64,000 nucleotides of DNA, taken from contig JACGWO010000002.1 in assembly GCA_034509735.1 (NCBI GenBank), positions 40,851,855 to 40,915,854 on the forward strand, written 5' to 3'. The notes under the pieces are model-generated. The model had not been told where the DNA came from, did no database searches, and saw only the letters and a program-made list of their open reading frames with translations. Positions 12,122 to 24,376 of this stretch are shown piece by piece. Origin of the DNA: Sesamum alatum (Eukaryota > Streptophyta > Magnoliopsida > Lamiales > Pedaliaceae). The first letter of the stretch is position 1. Every line of letters starts with the position of its first letter. A program made the translations under genes and the position numbers.

Positions 12122-12682
12122 TGTCAAGGGCCGCCCGCACTCTAGGCACCCTTGACCGACTTTCGGCCACAACATGCTCCATCCGGCCAACCAACAACTT
12201 TTGCCGACAGATACTGGGCTTCCGCAAGTCTTAGAGTTTTAGGCATGAGTCTCTAATGTAATATTTATTTTCGCTCATGTGGCATTGTGTGCCTCATGAG
12301 GTGCAATTTTCAGCTTTCTTAGTATGTAGTGTTGTCAATAGAAAATTTCTTTTTAAAGCCTATTATAGGGGGAATGATCACTCGAAGCTTTGCGTAGTGA
12401 TATCCCCCTCACGGCGATCCATGTAGCTAGCATTATTGTAATCTTCATTTGCATTCTGCTATTAATACATAATCGCATTTATTACAAGACGTGTGCTCAA
12501 TTTACTGCTTTCATTGCACTCTGCTTTCGGTTGTTGGAAATCAATTGTTGATCTTGTCGGCAAATGTGTGAGGCGTCGGTGGAAATTCGGTTGGTGTTGC
12601 TATTAGTTGGCGGAAGTAGTCGTTTGTTATGGACTACTAGCCACACGGTGCCCTTTTCCCACATTGTGTTAAGCGCTTTGTG
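12122..12682 (+). repeat. 3' LTR of the nested Ty3/gypsy element
   Basis: Copy of the repeat at 10047 with numerous differences and an extra segment near 12505-12570. The right edge is where the sequence returns to the outer element's GGCACCTTTTCAGAATAAAG repeat. Confidence 0.7.
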
Positions 12683-13288
12683 GCACCTTTTCAGAATAAA
12701 GCCCTATCCCTTGGTAGGCACCTTCTTAGAACAAAAGCCTACCCCCAGGCAGACACCTTCTCAGAATAAAACCCTACCCCCAGGCAGGACCTTCTCAAAA
12801 AAAGCCATGTCTTCCACACAGACGCATAAGCCCTCCTCGTTGGACGCATTCAAGCCCTCATCTAGGCAGGCACCTAAGACCTTCTCCAGGGGATGTGTAA
12901 GCTATGTTCCGTGCAGAAACCTAAGCCCTTCTCCGCCAAAGGCACCTATTTTCTTCTTCAAGCGGACACCTTATCCTTCCTCCAGCGAGGCCCGGAAGTC
13001 CTACTATGAGTAGGCACTCTTAAATAAGCCCTCTTTCGTGGAGGCAGACAAGCCCTTCTACGTGGAGACACATTAGCCTTGCTCCGAACAAACACTTTCT
13101 GAAATGCTTGCTCCCTACAAGCACGAAGTAAGCTCTTCTTTCTAATATGCTTATGCTACTAACATTTCCTTCCAGGAAAGCGAAAAAATAAATGGCTTCA
13201 TCTTCGGACCAATCCATTGCCTCTGCTAAACAAAAACGCCTACTCTAACAAGTGTTGAAGTCTCCACCTATTAGAGTGGGGAGTTGAA
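12683..13288 (+). repeat. Internal degenerate tandem repeats of the outer retroelement
   Basis: Repeated GGCAGACACCTTCTCAGAATAA-type and GGACGCATTCAAGCCC-type units, matching 9910-10046 on the other side of the nested insertion. The 149-codon frame at 12564-13013 spans the LTR edge and this array and is not considered a gene. Confidence 0.6.
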
Positions 13289-14435
13289 TGATGTACATAA
13301 AAATGGGTTGGTCTAAAGAGATCCAAACAATCCAAAAGAAAGAAAGATGATCGCACGAGCCCGAAGGAATCCAAGCTCAAAGTACCCTTTAAGGGGCCCA
13401 ATTCGAGTAAGGGCCAGGGCGCCCCCAAGAAGCCCTGTCTAGATAGAGCTCCAAGGAGTCTACCAAGAGGCGCGCCCAAAAAATAAATTGGTCAGAAAAA
13501 TCCTAATCGACCCAAATCCTAGGAGGAGTGGATCCAAAAAGATCTCACAAGCCTACAAGAGAGCTTAGGGACTAAAATAAAAGCCCATGTCACGTAGCGT
13601 CCACGGGGGGCACTGTGGCTTCCACTTAGGACCTCTGGGGGCATACCCCAATTGAACCAGATAATGATCAGCCGTCTTCTCAGGGACACATGGCGCCGCC
13701 AGCCAGAAGTTTTCCTAAAAGCTTGGTTTCCTGCTGGGAGAAGACGTCTCCTCAACCACATCTTCGAAAATTCGAGAAGACATCCTTATTTCTAGAAGAT
13801 ACCTTTATCAGCAGTAGACTCCAACTGCCCCCCAAGAATCGTGGGTCTCTAACCACCATGAGATAACCCTCCCCCGAATTCGAGGTGGATCCTCCAACCG
13901 CTGAGGACCACCACCGAACTTATGGGGGGCTTAGTCTTATCTAAAAACTTTAAAATCATGCTTCACCAAATCTGCGAGGATCCTCCACCAAATCTGAGGG
14001 GAATTCGATTTTCTCCAATCTACTTTTGGTTGAAATCCAGCGGGAGAAGACAACTTGTAACTTTATACTACAACTTGAGCCTATATTCTACAACTTTGAC
14101 CTACATGCTACCACTTTAACTTGAAAGAACACTTGTAATTTTGTACTTAGAGCTTGTGTTCAATATCAAATCTCTCATTTGTACACGCAAACATCGAAAA
14201 TAACACTCTCAATTCACACATTTACACTCTTTCATTTCCTTGCATTTTACTTCATTATTTTGCACCATAACTAGATCGAGCACCATAGTTTTTGCTCGAA
14301 TCAATAATTATAATCGATTTACCCAAACAACAAAATACCCACATCACTAGCACTATTCTGTATTTTTCAACTCTATGTAAATTACATTCTTTATTGTCTC
14401 TTAAAAATCATCAACTCTATTTTTTTATTACATCA
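13289..14435 (+). repeat. 3' LTR of the outer retroelement
   Basis: Starts TGATGTACATAA and ends near TTACATCA, forming a short TGATGTA / TACATCA terminal inverted repeat. Collinear with 8729-9827. Confidence 0.75.
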
Positions 14436-16323
14436 ATATTTCAATAAATTGATAAATAAATTAGTTCGGTCATCAGTTCGATCAATACATGAATATAAAT
14501 AAACAATATCACTCACATAAAGTACGACATATACCCACACTTGTCCAGTGGGACCCGAAACTATTGCCTCAAACTTGTTCGTAAGATCAACCTTATTACC
14601 TGTAGTTTATACTATTCGATTTAGTGTTTAATCGGAGAATTTTATGAATTTGAGTATTTATAATTAGTGCCTGGTTAAATGTCTCAATGGAATTAGGGGT
14701 GTTATAATTAATGGCTTAAACTGCTTAATTTACTAGATTTAATAATTTCTACAATTGATTGAATTAGTTTAATCGGGTTGAAAATTTTATTTGAGAAATA
14801 CTATAGAATTCTATTTGAAAATGTTATATTTACTTAAAATGAGTATGTTTTGGTGATAAATTAAATCCAAAATGGTTATTCAGAATGGTAGTTATAATAA
14901 GATGAGGGGTTAAATGAAATATTGAGAGATTGGTGAAAAATATATATATATATACTATTAAATATTTTATTTAGAAATTGACATTTTAGATTTTAATTAT
15001 ACGCATTATACCTTATGATAGGACCCGGAGATAAAGTAGAGGATCGAACGACTTTATATCTGCTAACCAAATCTGTATAAGATCGAGGTAAGTAAATAAT
15101 TAGTGCTACTTATATATGTTCTTTATTTCTATTAGTGTGTACATAAATAATTAGTATTATCTATATATGTTTCACTTCTTGTGATATTACTTTTATGTGA
15201 GCCGATGATTCGTGCTAGCACTAATATATTTTGAACTGTACGAGTGGTTGATGATTACTTTGAATGATTATGTCGTGAAAGTGAAATGAGGAAACCTATT
15301 GAGATATGTTATGTGCTTGTACGTGAAATATGCTACTATGTGGTTTTATGTGGTTTTATGTGGCTAGTTGGCTTACAAGAATGATGATATGTGGAATCGA
15401 GGGAGTGATGGAAATTAAATGTAATTATGATATGAATACCCCTTGATGTTGTTGAATAGCCTATGTGGCGAAATGAAATGAAAAGAGCTATGATGCGAAA
15501 TGAAAAGAGCTATGATGCGAAATGAAAAGAGCTTTGCTGCGAAATGAGATTGATGAGCCTGTGTGACGTGCCAAGGGGATTCATGTATATGTGTATAATA
15601 CATGGTGAAATTGAGTTGGTGGAGAAAAACACTATGTCACCTTTCTGGCAAGCCAACTAGGATAATACGGGTTTGATTGATTATCTAATTATGAGATGAT
15701 TACATGGAATAATGAAATGAAATGTGCTTGATCAAATTGATTATATATTATATACGTTGCTTATTTTGTCTTGTTGAAAGTATATTTGAGGTGTGTATAT
15801 AGTTGGTGCCGATTATTTACTTATTGAGTTGCAGGCTCATCCCTCTGCTAATATTTTTCAGGTGTAGTTTTGGCTGGGTCTGTTCACGACAACTAGGTCC
15901 ACGTCTTGCATTCCAGTCAGGTCGGGCCAGTATGCAGTTTTCTCCTCATCGTAAATAGAAATAGCCGTCTCATTTTGAATTAAAAGCGAGAATAACATGT
16001 GAACAATTTATAACAGTTCCATTTTGACGTACTAGATATATATGTATATGTGATTTTGTGGATGAGAGAATAGATATGCTTGTTGTGATGATGAGGCTAC
16101 GTGTAATTATACTCAGCAAGGACTAGATTATGTGCATAATTACATATATAACAGGGTTTACATTAAGTGTGATATTTAGGGAAGATATAGTCGTAGTGCC
16201 ATTAGAGGGTGCAACATTACCATTATGTTAAGACATCAGTGGTTAAAAAAAAGTAAATCTCTATTTAGAAAAGTGATGACAACAAGAAAATAGCATAGAT
16301 TTATAGCGCCTAATTAATCGAAG
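14436..16323. other. Intergenic DNA with a short tandem repeat
   Basis: No gene recognised. A unit of about 22 bp (GCGAAATGAAAAGAGCTATGAT-like) is repeated between about 15468 and 15548. The wording near 15820-15900 (GAGTTGCAGGCTCATCC) resembles plant LTR sequence, so part of this may be a solo LTR; no paired copy is in the window. Confidence 0.4.
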
Positions 16324-16850
16324 TAGACCTGTCAATGGGCGGGCAATACCCAAATCCAGACCCACCACAATAGCTAACACCCAAACCCAGACCCATGTAC
16401 CAATTGAAATAAGTACTTTGGGTATGAGTAGGGTCTAAACCATAAAATACTCATGAGTATTGGTATTGAACACTTAAAATCTCAAATTTATGAAATATTT
16501 TTATTAAATTAATGAAAGTTTAATTTGCAAATGTTAAAAAATTGAATAGCTTTCAACTTATTTTATCGATTGCAAGTTCATGAAATATTTTCATTAAATT
16601 AATTTAGTAGTATGTTCTGGTGATATTAGTATAAAAATAATTTGTATAATTACTTCATTCGTTTTAGCATAAGTAAGACCTAATGGGTAAAACCCAAATT
16701 GAACCCAATTATTTTGGGTATCCAATGAATAAGACCAATCAGGTATTGTATGACTAAAACCTGAATAAGATAAATAAGTCACAACAACGAATATATATAT
16801 ATATATATTGGATTGAAGTCCGAATAAAATTATACCTGCCCATTGACACG
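16324..16850. mobile_element. hAT-like non-autonomous element with GGGC-rich ends
   Basis: The left end contains CTGTCAATGGGCGGGCAA and the right end, reverse-complemented, GTGTCAATGGGCAGGTA. The ends carry repeated CCCAAACCC / TGGGTA words. Same architecture as the element at 45806-46366. The frame at 16594-16854 lies inside and is not a gene. Confidence 0.5.
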
Positions 16851-17672
16851 CCATAACCCAAGCTTTTGGTACCTAAATTTGTTGCAAGGAGGACTATAAA
16901 ACCAAAGCACAATTAACTATGAATAAAGTCCTTAGACATAAACGCATGTAGCAAGAAGGAAGACAAACTGAGTTGTTGGATGTAGGGAAGGGTATATGCT
17001 AGCTACTAATTAATTATACTCCAATAACAAAATTAATTATTCAAAATGATGACCATACGACTCGATGTTGCCAATGTACGTACCATCAAAATTCATGTAA
17101 ACTTAAACATTTTTTTTTTGTTTGTTCTACTTAATCATGCATTGTATCCACAATCAAGAAATTGAGGTCAACTCCATGATATTAAATTTATCTTTAATAG
17201 TAGCATGTTATTTTCTTAATTTATTTTGAATTTTTTATTTAATTTAAAAATATCGATATATTGCATACTAAATATTGATTGATTTATAATTATAGATGTA
17301 TTTTAAAAATTAATTAGCTGCAACGGGAACTCTTAGGTGCAAATTAATTATAAGTGAGATTCTTCACAATCATATTATTATTTCTCAAGTTGGATTAATT
17401 AATCAAATCTCTTAATTTTATTACCTCGCATGCAGACTGTTGGTACGTAATATTAACAGACGTATTTAGAGAGAGAGAGAGAGAGTAAAAAATTCAGGTT
17501 TATAATATGTTAGTCGGATTTGTCTTGTCCTTACTTAGACGTGAAATTTGAAGCCAACCCATCATCATCTCTCTCTCAACCAAAAATACACAAATAAAAA
17601 AATAAAATGAACAGGCCCAAATTAAACAGTAAAAACATAAATAGAGGTAAAAATTTGAGTAATTATATAAAA

Positions 17673-17937
17673 GGGACAAATGCAACTTACCCCTGTGATA
17701 GCAAATGTGCAAATTACCCCCCTATAAAAAATAAATAGTAATTTATTCTTTTGTATTTTTTTAAAATGAAGCAAATTATTCCGTGTGTTTTTCAAAATGA
17801 AGCAAGTTACCTTCCTAAACAGGGAGGTAAATTGCTTCAGTTTAAAAAATACGAGGAGGTAAATTACTATTTTTTTTTTTTCCATAAAAGACTACTTTAT
17901 TTATTTACAATATTAGAGGGGCATATTGCATTAAACC
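17673..17937. repeat. MULE-like MITE, ATGCAATTACCCC family, 10 bp target duplication
   Basis: Flanked by TTATATAAAA at 17663-17672 and 17938-17947. The inverted ends read GGGACAAATGCAACTTACCCC and, on the other strand, GGTTTAATGCAATATGCCCC. Same family as 33074-33325. 265 bp, non-coding. Confidence 0.75.
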
Positions 17938-18094
17938 TTATATAAAAGGGTAGAAAACCACACAAGAATTGGCCCTTCGATTGTCTAAGGGCGAGTATAA
18001 TAAGTCTGTCTGCAAGTTCAATTCAAGACGCTGTCCAAGTCCTCCACCACCCCACCCCACCCCCCTAAGTTGACTGATACCTTGGATGAATGAA

Positions 18095-18103
18095 TATAAA
18101 AGG
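18095..18103 (+). promoter_or_regulatory. Probable TATA box of the HIPP gene
   Basis: TATAAAAGG, about 170 bp before the ATG, is a good match to the plant TATA consensus. Confidence 0.5.
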
Positions 18104-18268
18104 TAGCTAGTTCACTGGCCTTTAACTCCTTTGTCTACCAAAACTACTCTCTGATTTATTCACTGCCCTTCTATAAACATCTCAACCTTCATTTCTCTGC
18201 ACTTTCTTCACATTTGTTAAGCCTCTTTCAAGTCCCAATCAGCACTTCATCAACACATATTCAACATC

Positions 18269-19426
18269 ATGGCTGCTAAGGTAATAATTCTGTTTTCCTA
18301 TTTCTTAATTAGTTCTTGTTTTCCACACACAAATCGTAATCTATCATCAGTTCAGGCTGATGCATATTCTATTCTTAGTAATTGGGAAGTTTCATGAATA
18401 TTCAGTCTTAGTTAGTTTGATGATGGGCATGATTTTCCACTGATTTTCCCTTCTGTTTCTTGGAATGAATTTCAAAAACAGCTTCAGGGCTTTGGGCTTT
18501 TTTCTTTTTTTTTTTCCAATGGTGTAATTTTCAGTACTTTTAGCACTTCACTTGCTAATTAATTCCCTAATGTTTGTTTCCCTCTGCCTAAAATATTTTG
18601 ACATTATATAATGATGAATGGATTTTCTTGCTCTTTTTTCCTACAGAAGGTGGTGCTGAAATTAGAAATTCATGATCACAAAGAGAAGCAGAAGGCCATG
18701 AAGGCAGTTTCCAGCCTCTCTGGTATGAAATTCTTTTTATGGGTTCTTTTCTTGGGTTGGGGGACAGGCCCTTTTAACACATGGGAAAATAGCAATTTTC
18801 GTGACAATTTTGGTACTACACGAATTAATTTTCGTAATTTAATCCTGTATCATTGAAAATTGAGCAATTTTGGTCCTATTTGACCAGAAAACCCCAGTTA
18901 TAAAGGTTATGTGCTCGGTATATGCGTTTTTCTAGTAAAAAAAAAAGATAAAATTACCTAATTTTAAAAGTTACAGGACTAAATTACAAAATCAATCTTA
19001 TTGAACCAAAATTGTCATCCCTAAGTTACTGGACGAAAATTGCAATTTTCATACATATTGTTGTAGACTTATTAAAAAAATTCTTGATGTGCAGGCATTG
19101 AATCCCTGGCCATGGACATGAAGGAGAGAAAACTAACAGTAGTAGGAGATGTTGATCCGGTTCAAATAGTGAGCAAATTGAGAAAATCTTGGCACACAGA
19201 AATAGTGACAGTAGGGCCAGCAAAAGAGCCAGAAAAGAAGAAGGAAGAAGAGAAGAAAGATGACAAGAAGAAGGAAGATGAGAAGAAGAAAGAGGATGAC
19301 AAGAAGAAGGAAAGTGAACAAATTGCTGAGCTTCTCAAGCTCTACAAGAACTACAACCCTTATTACACACAGTACTACCATGTCTACAGCGCTGAGGAAA
19401 ACCCTAATTCTTGTGTTATTTCTTGA
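18269..19426 (+). CDS. Heavy-metal-associated isoprenylated plant protein (HIPP-like), CxxC-less
   Basis: Three exons, 18269-18280, 18647-18722 and 19095-19426, give 139 aa. The tiny first exon (M-A-A-K) before a GT donor and the phase-keeping junctions are typical of HIPP genes. Residues about 5-68 form an HMA-like fold: [19 protein letters not shown], then [20 protein letters not shown] and [16 protein letters not shown]. The metal-binding MxCxxC is absent (IHDHKEK occupies the place), as in a known subset of HIPPs. A Lys/Glu-rich linker (about 77-108) follows. The last residues NSCVIS end in a CaaX box (CVIS), predicting farnesylation and membrane attachment. Family knowledge links HIPPs to metal handling and stress or pathogen responses; without CxxC, metal binding here is doubtful. 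AATAAA occurs at 19655-19660, a possible poly(A) signal. Confidence 0.9.
18783..19050. repeat. Inverted-repeat MITE in intron 2 of the HIPP gene
   Basis: The left end (GGGAAAATAGCAATTTTCG, then TGACAATTTTGG) matches the reverse complement of the right end (GAAAATTGCAATTTTCG, then TGACAATTTTGG). It occupies most of intron 2 without touching the splice sites. Confidence 0.65.
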
Positions 19427-20057
19427 TGATTATATAGTCATGGGATCGATCTCGATCACGGGTTTTTCTTTTCTTTGGAAAGAAAAGGGTTTTTGATGGA
19501 TTTTAATGCGTTTTCAAGAACCGTATACAAAAAAGGGATGGACTTGTTGTCCACGGTCGACGTTGATATATTATTGCATTGATTGATCGATCTTATTGTG
19601 GTAGTTTTTATTTTGATGTAAATATAGAGCATATATATGGGATTGAAGAGGGGGAATAAATTAATTTTCAAATTCTTGTGTAGTTTTTATTTTTATGAAA
19701 TTGTTTAAGAGATTTTTATTTTTTTTATTTTTTATTTTTTTGCAAATGATTATCATTCCATAGTTGTGACGTGAAAATGCTATAGTTTCAATGGAATTGA
19801 CTTGTTTTCTTGCAGCAAGACTTTGTTCATTTGGACAACTTAGTCTTGGTGACGTGCCCAAATTTTCATCTTATTATTGTAATTCACAAGTTGCATATAT
19901 ATGTCGCTTTCACTATACTTGCCAATCAGTATTGATATACATCCAATTAAGTAGCTAGATAGCATTAAAGAATTAAATTTAAACACAACTTTACAAAAGA
20001 ATAAAAATTGAAACAAAAAATTTATTTCTACATAAAATGTGCAAGAACATATTTTCA
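19427..20057. other. 3' flank of the HIPP gene
   Basis: 3' UTR and AT-rich DNA; no further gene seen. Confidence 0.5.
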
Positions 20058-20535
20058 ATATATACAAAAAGAAAAATTAATTTTTGGCTACATTATAAAT
20101 GACCACGACTTAAAAACTATGGTAAATTAATACTATTAACTACGATAAACAAAATCAATGCAAAAATTTAAAACTTCACTACAGTTAATAGTTACCATAA
20201 TTTTTAGCCATGGCCAACCAAAACATTTGTCATGGTTTTAGCCATGACCAATGTTTAGGTCTAACTTACAGAAACAACGGTTGATCGATAGTCGTTGCGA
20301 GCCATGGTTAATTTGTATTCGCCATGATTTTTTTTTCTTTTGACCATAGTAATTAACTGTAGTAAAAAATCATATTTTTAGCCATGACCAATGTTTAGGT
20401 CTAACTTACAGAAACAACGGTTGATCGATAGTCGTTGCGAGCCATGGTTAATTTGTATTCGCCATGATTTTTTTTTCTTTTGACCATAGTAATTAACTGT
20501 AGTAAAAAATCATATTTCTTCTAGTATAAACATTT
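20058..20535. mobile_element. Degenerate CACTA-type MITE with a 139 bp tandem duplication
   Basis: The body shares TTGGCTACATT and repeated GCCATG(A/G)-type words with the CACTA MITE at 21890, and the right end CATATTTCTTCTAGTA is near the CACTA terminal consensus. Bases 20242-20380 are repeated almost exactly at 20381-20517. The left terminus is degenerate. Confidence 0.55.
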
Positions 20536-21889
20536 TTATTTCACACAAGGATTAAATAAATTTATGTACAATATTCGACTTTAAAAATAATGAAAATGCT
20601 GAAATTATATGGAAAAATAAAATCAAGGGGCTCTATATATAGATTGCTTTGAATTCAACGAGTGGGGTTGTAATTTAATTGCTTAATTTATTGAACTGGT
20701 GACTTTGATCTGATCCATGCGATTATTTAAAACTCCAAATTCAACTCCATGAGGTCTTGTTTTCATCATTTAAACCAACTTTGTCACTATAATAATGGTA
20801 AGTATACCAAATACGTGATCATGTTATTATGCCATAGTCTTAAGAAACATACCAAAGGTCAACATCATACACAAAGACTATTATAAGATGCTAAAATTAT
20901 GCCTAAGATATTAAATTTGCCGTCACTCTATCTTATTGGCCAGTCCAAAATATTGAAGAAATAACTCCGTTGCAGAACGGAGTTTCCTATGTTGACGTTT
21001 AAAAATAGTTTTTGTTGCGATGTATACTTATGTACATATTTTCATATTTATGTACATAAATACAAAAAAGGATACAAATTTGAAGTGCATATGTATATTG
21101 CTCATATAAAATTTGAGTAATATGATTTTAGATAGCAAATTGGTGAAATTAATATCTATAGGGTCATGATATATAAAGTCCAACTTTTTAGTGTGATGTG
21201 ATAGAATCATTCGGTCTTTCATGGCCAATTATTATATCAATGTGTATCAGAGTTGAGTTCAGTGGTATTACAATTGTTGAATGATTTTCGTGAAAATTTT
21301 TAAAAGAGCACTTGAGGACTAACTTGCAAAACAGAGATTAGCACTCTTATGTTAAATTAATAATCAAGTTATATAAAATAAAATGGAAACACTCAAATAA
21401 TTGTGAAATAATTTTGAAAATAATTGATTTGGAGTGCTTGAGTATATAAAATGAAATATAAGTAGAATGTGCAAAAAAGTGACTCACCTGATGACTACCA
21501 TTTAGACCTTTATTTATAGAGAGAATTGGAACGAGCTTTGTAGGTTAGTTAGGACACGCTGTACATCAACACAATCCCCAAAATGTTGGCTTCAAAATGC
21601 GAGTATCTATACTTGATTTGAAGTTATTTGCTGGGAGTTATGACTCTTTGAATGAGTCTTGCTCAGTCAATCCGAAAAGAAAGAAAATATACTACTTGCT
21701 GCTTTGTCAACCAGTTCAGGTTGATATATGGGGTCTTATCTTGCGATATTTTAGGGTGATGTGGCCCTTGACATGTGGATTAATCTAGCTGGCGTGGAGG
21801 CTTTGTTGTTTGGTGTTTGGGTTTGCTGATTTGGTCTTGTTTATGGATCTTGCCTCGTCAGTCTAGGCAGTACGAAGAATTGGAGTCCT
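20536..21889. other. Intergenic DNA
   Basis: No recognised gene. The segment 21590-21880 is less AT-rich and has a 63-codon frame (21597-21788), but no protein family is apparent. Confidence 0.4.
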
Positions 21890-22209
21890 CACTAGAAAAA
21901 AAAAAATCACTATTAGCTACATTTTAATGATTATGGCTAAAAATCGTGGTAAACAACTATTATTAACTATGATTAAATAAAAATTGATGCAAAAACTAGT
22001 TTTTCCACCATGAAAAACTTATTTGCCACGGCTAATAGCCGTGGTAAAAACATTCGCTATGGCTTTTAACCATGACAAATATTTTAACCACCCTCACAAA
22101 AACCACGACCAACAACCGTTGCGTGATCGAGGACAATAATTATTTACTATAACTATTTAGTACTAACCATAGCAATTAATCATGGTTAGATGTTATATTT
22201 CTTGTAGTG
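21890..22209. mobile_element. CACTA (EnSpm-type) MITE with exact 3 bp target duplication
   Basis: Starts CACTAGAAAAA and ends TTCTTGTAGTG (reverse complement CACTACAAGAA), the CACTA terminal signature. Flanked by CCT at 21887-21889 and 22210-22212, the 3 bp duplication expected for this superfamily. The interior carries subterminal repeats of the form GGCTAAAA...CGTGGT and their complements. 320 bp, non-coding. Confidence 0.85.
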
Positions 22210-22212
22210 CCT

Positions 22213-23468
22213 TACTATCCAAAATTGTGGTTAGGCCACCAGGTTTTGTGCCTCCTTGGTTGCGCGAATGAGAATCTACTCACCTATCTTGGATTTGGGC
22301 TTGCTTTGGCCATTGCACATAGAAGCATATTTGTTTCAAGAACATCACATATAATTATATCAAAATTTCAATAAATTGATCTGTACGATGATTCAATCCA
22401 TCGTTAATATAACTAAAAATAATAAAATAACTTACAATAAATTCATATAAAGTAAGACAAACACCCATATATTTAATAAAATCGAAGTTGGACTTATTTA
22501 TAAAACCTCAATTTTAACCACTATACTAAGACATGACGCGTAATTTTTTTACACTATATATAATACTTGAATTGATGTTAACTCCAACCTAAGTGAAAAT
22601 GGTTGGACTTGCCCCAGATGGCTCATCTCAATCCAATCCCCCAGCTACAAAAAACAAAATTGATTTCAACTTGTAGCAATTTTGTGGTTGTGCAAGAAAT
22701 CCAAGTACTTATCATTTGCGTCATCCCATATGTCAATTAGTTAAACAATTCCTACCCAATCTTTAATCTTTTACATAAAACTAATCTTAATTTCCTAATC
22801 AGTCCACCTCTAAAGAGAAAGTGAAAGAGAATATATTTTTAATTTTTCAAACCCAAATTTGATTGTATATATGACAGATAAACTATGTCCTAAAAGGTGC
22901 TGGTTCGAGAAACTCAATCAATTACATAATAAATGACAGAATTTTATTAATTTATACAAAATGAATGAAAGCGATGCCCCCCACAAAAAATAAAGAAAAG
23001 ATTGAGTGATATGATTGATGATATCACGATAGAATAACGCGGCAATAAGCTACATATGTCCATGCAGAATTAATTATATTAATTTGCTACGAGAAAATTA
23101 AATGACAAATAAATCATTTTTTGACCTATTAATCAGCCAACTAAAAGATTGAAAATAAATTAACAAAATTAAAATTTTTGTCTCAAATATACAAGGGTCG
23201 AGTGGTTCTGAAAATGATTTCAAATGAAAAAATTTCTACTTCTTTTTTTTTTTTTTTTTTTTTGGCTAATATGCACAAAGAAAAAAGTGTATGTGCATGA
23301 AAAAAAAAAAATAGCTATTTTGTATTTATTTTTTTTAATTTTATCGCATTCCTTGGGATATGAAGGCTATTCGACAAGGTTATATGTGTTTAGCCCACGA
23401 TTGTAATGGGCTCCTATGAAGCCCATTGATAGAGGCCCAAACACCTAATTTGTATAATTAATTTCTGG
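22213..23468. other. AT-rich intergenic DNA
   Basis: No gene or bounded repeat seen. A poly-T tract of about 21 bases lies near 23241-23262. Confidence 0.45.
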
Positions 23469-23902
23469 AATAAATTACAACTACCTCTCTTGATGTTCAG
23501 CATACTACAAATATCTCCTCATTGTTTAAAAAATTACAAATTCCCCCCTGAGATTTGTAATCGTATAACAAATAACTCATTTTCATCTATTTTTATGAAT
23601 GAACTAACCAAAATGCCTTATACAAATTGAATTATTTGTTATTTAATTCTTATAAAATTTTGACTTTTTTTAGATTACAATCGCAAGGAGAGGTTTTTTA
23701 ATTTTTTACATAGAGAAACAATAATGCAATTTGCCTCGACTACTTTTTCTACACTTTTAATAAAAAAATCAAGGGCAAAATGGTTAATTTCAGGCTTTTG
23801 GTTAAAAATTACAAATATCGGAAAAATATTTATAATTTTTCAAACAATATGAGACAATTTATAATTATGCCAAATCTCAAGAGAGGTGACTGTAATTTAC
23901 CC
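23469..23902. repeat. MULE-like MITE, GTAAATTAC family
   Basis: The left arm AAATTACAACTACCTCTCTTG and the right arm GAGAGGTGACTGTAATTTACCC are inverted. It also carries the family words CAAATATCTCCTCATTGTTT and CAACCATTTTTG-type inner text. No clear target duplication. Confidence 0.65.
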
Positions 23903-24376
23903 TAACTTTTTTTGCCACTTCACTTATGACCATAGGTTAAATACAATTCACAAATTAGAAAAATTCAAAAAGGTCCTTAGAAAAAATAAATAAAATATCT
24001 CCTGTCATTTGAAAACTGATGCATTTCACCGCTACCAAGGGGTTCTTTTGCGTTATTTTTTCAAATGTTGTAGATATTTTTTGTATCTCCCTTTTTTATA
24101 CTGGATCTTTTAATTTTTCTAATTTCAAGTGGATAAATTGCATTTCACCCTCAGAGATGACATAATAGACAATTTTTCAAGTGGCAAACAATTTGTAATC
24201 CTCAACAAACAAATGTTTGAAACGTATAAAAATATTATTTTAGGGAGAACTTCTCTCTGCACGATTTCGAATGAAATTTTAAAGTTCTATAAGTTAACCT
24301 TTTAATTTCTAAAATCTTTTTTTTTTAAACTTTCGATCTGAATGTCTGATTGTTGTTTGATGTTGGATAATAATAA

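Larger units (their letters stand above)
10047..12682 (+). mobile_element. Decayed Ty3/gypsy LTR retrotransposon nested in the outer element
   Basis: LTR-like repeats of about 520-560 bp occur at 10047-10564 and 12122-12682, both starting TGTCAA and sharing CGAAGCTT...GATATCCCCCTCACG. Just inside the left LTR is TGGTATTAGAGCC (10570-10582), one base from the initiator-Met tRNA primer-binding site commonly used by plant LTR elements. Inside are remnants of gag, the end of reverse transcriptase, RNase H and integrase in the order expected for Ty3/gypsy. Protease and most of RT are missing. The internal part is only about 1.5 kb, so the element cannot be autonomous. Confidence 0.8.
8729..14435 (+). 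mobile_element. Long-LTR, non-coding (LARD-like) retroelement with a nested Ty3/gypsy element
   Basis: Two direct repeats of about 1.1 kb, both starting TGATGTA(T/C)ATAAAAATGGG, bracket the region. The element's own internal DNA (9828-10046 plus about 12683-13288) is short and non-coding, made of degenerate repeats of an AGGCACCTTCTCAGAATAAAG-like unit. A second LTR element with its own LTRs interrupts this repeat array. Long LTRs with non-coding innards fit a LARD. A clean 5 bp target duplication could not be seen, and orientation is assigned from the inner element and LTR text only. Confidence 0.7.

Noticed and set aside
12564..13013. 149-codon plus-strand frame as a gene
   Set aside because: It spans an LTR edge and a degenerate tandem repeat array, and has Ser/Pro-rich low-complexity content with no family.
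19112..19426. Separate 104-aa Lys-rich protein starting at 19112
   Set aside because: It is the last exon of the HIPP gene; splicing from 18269 restores the HMA-like N-terminus.
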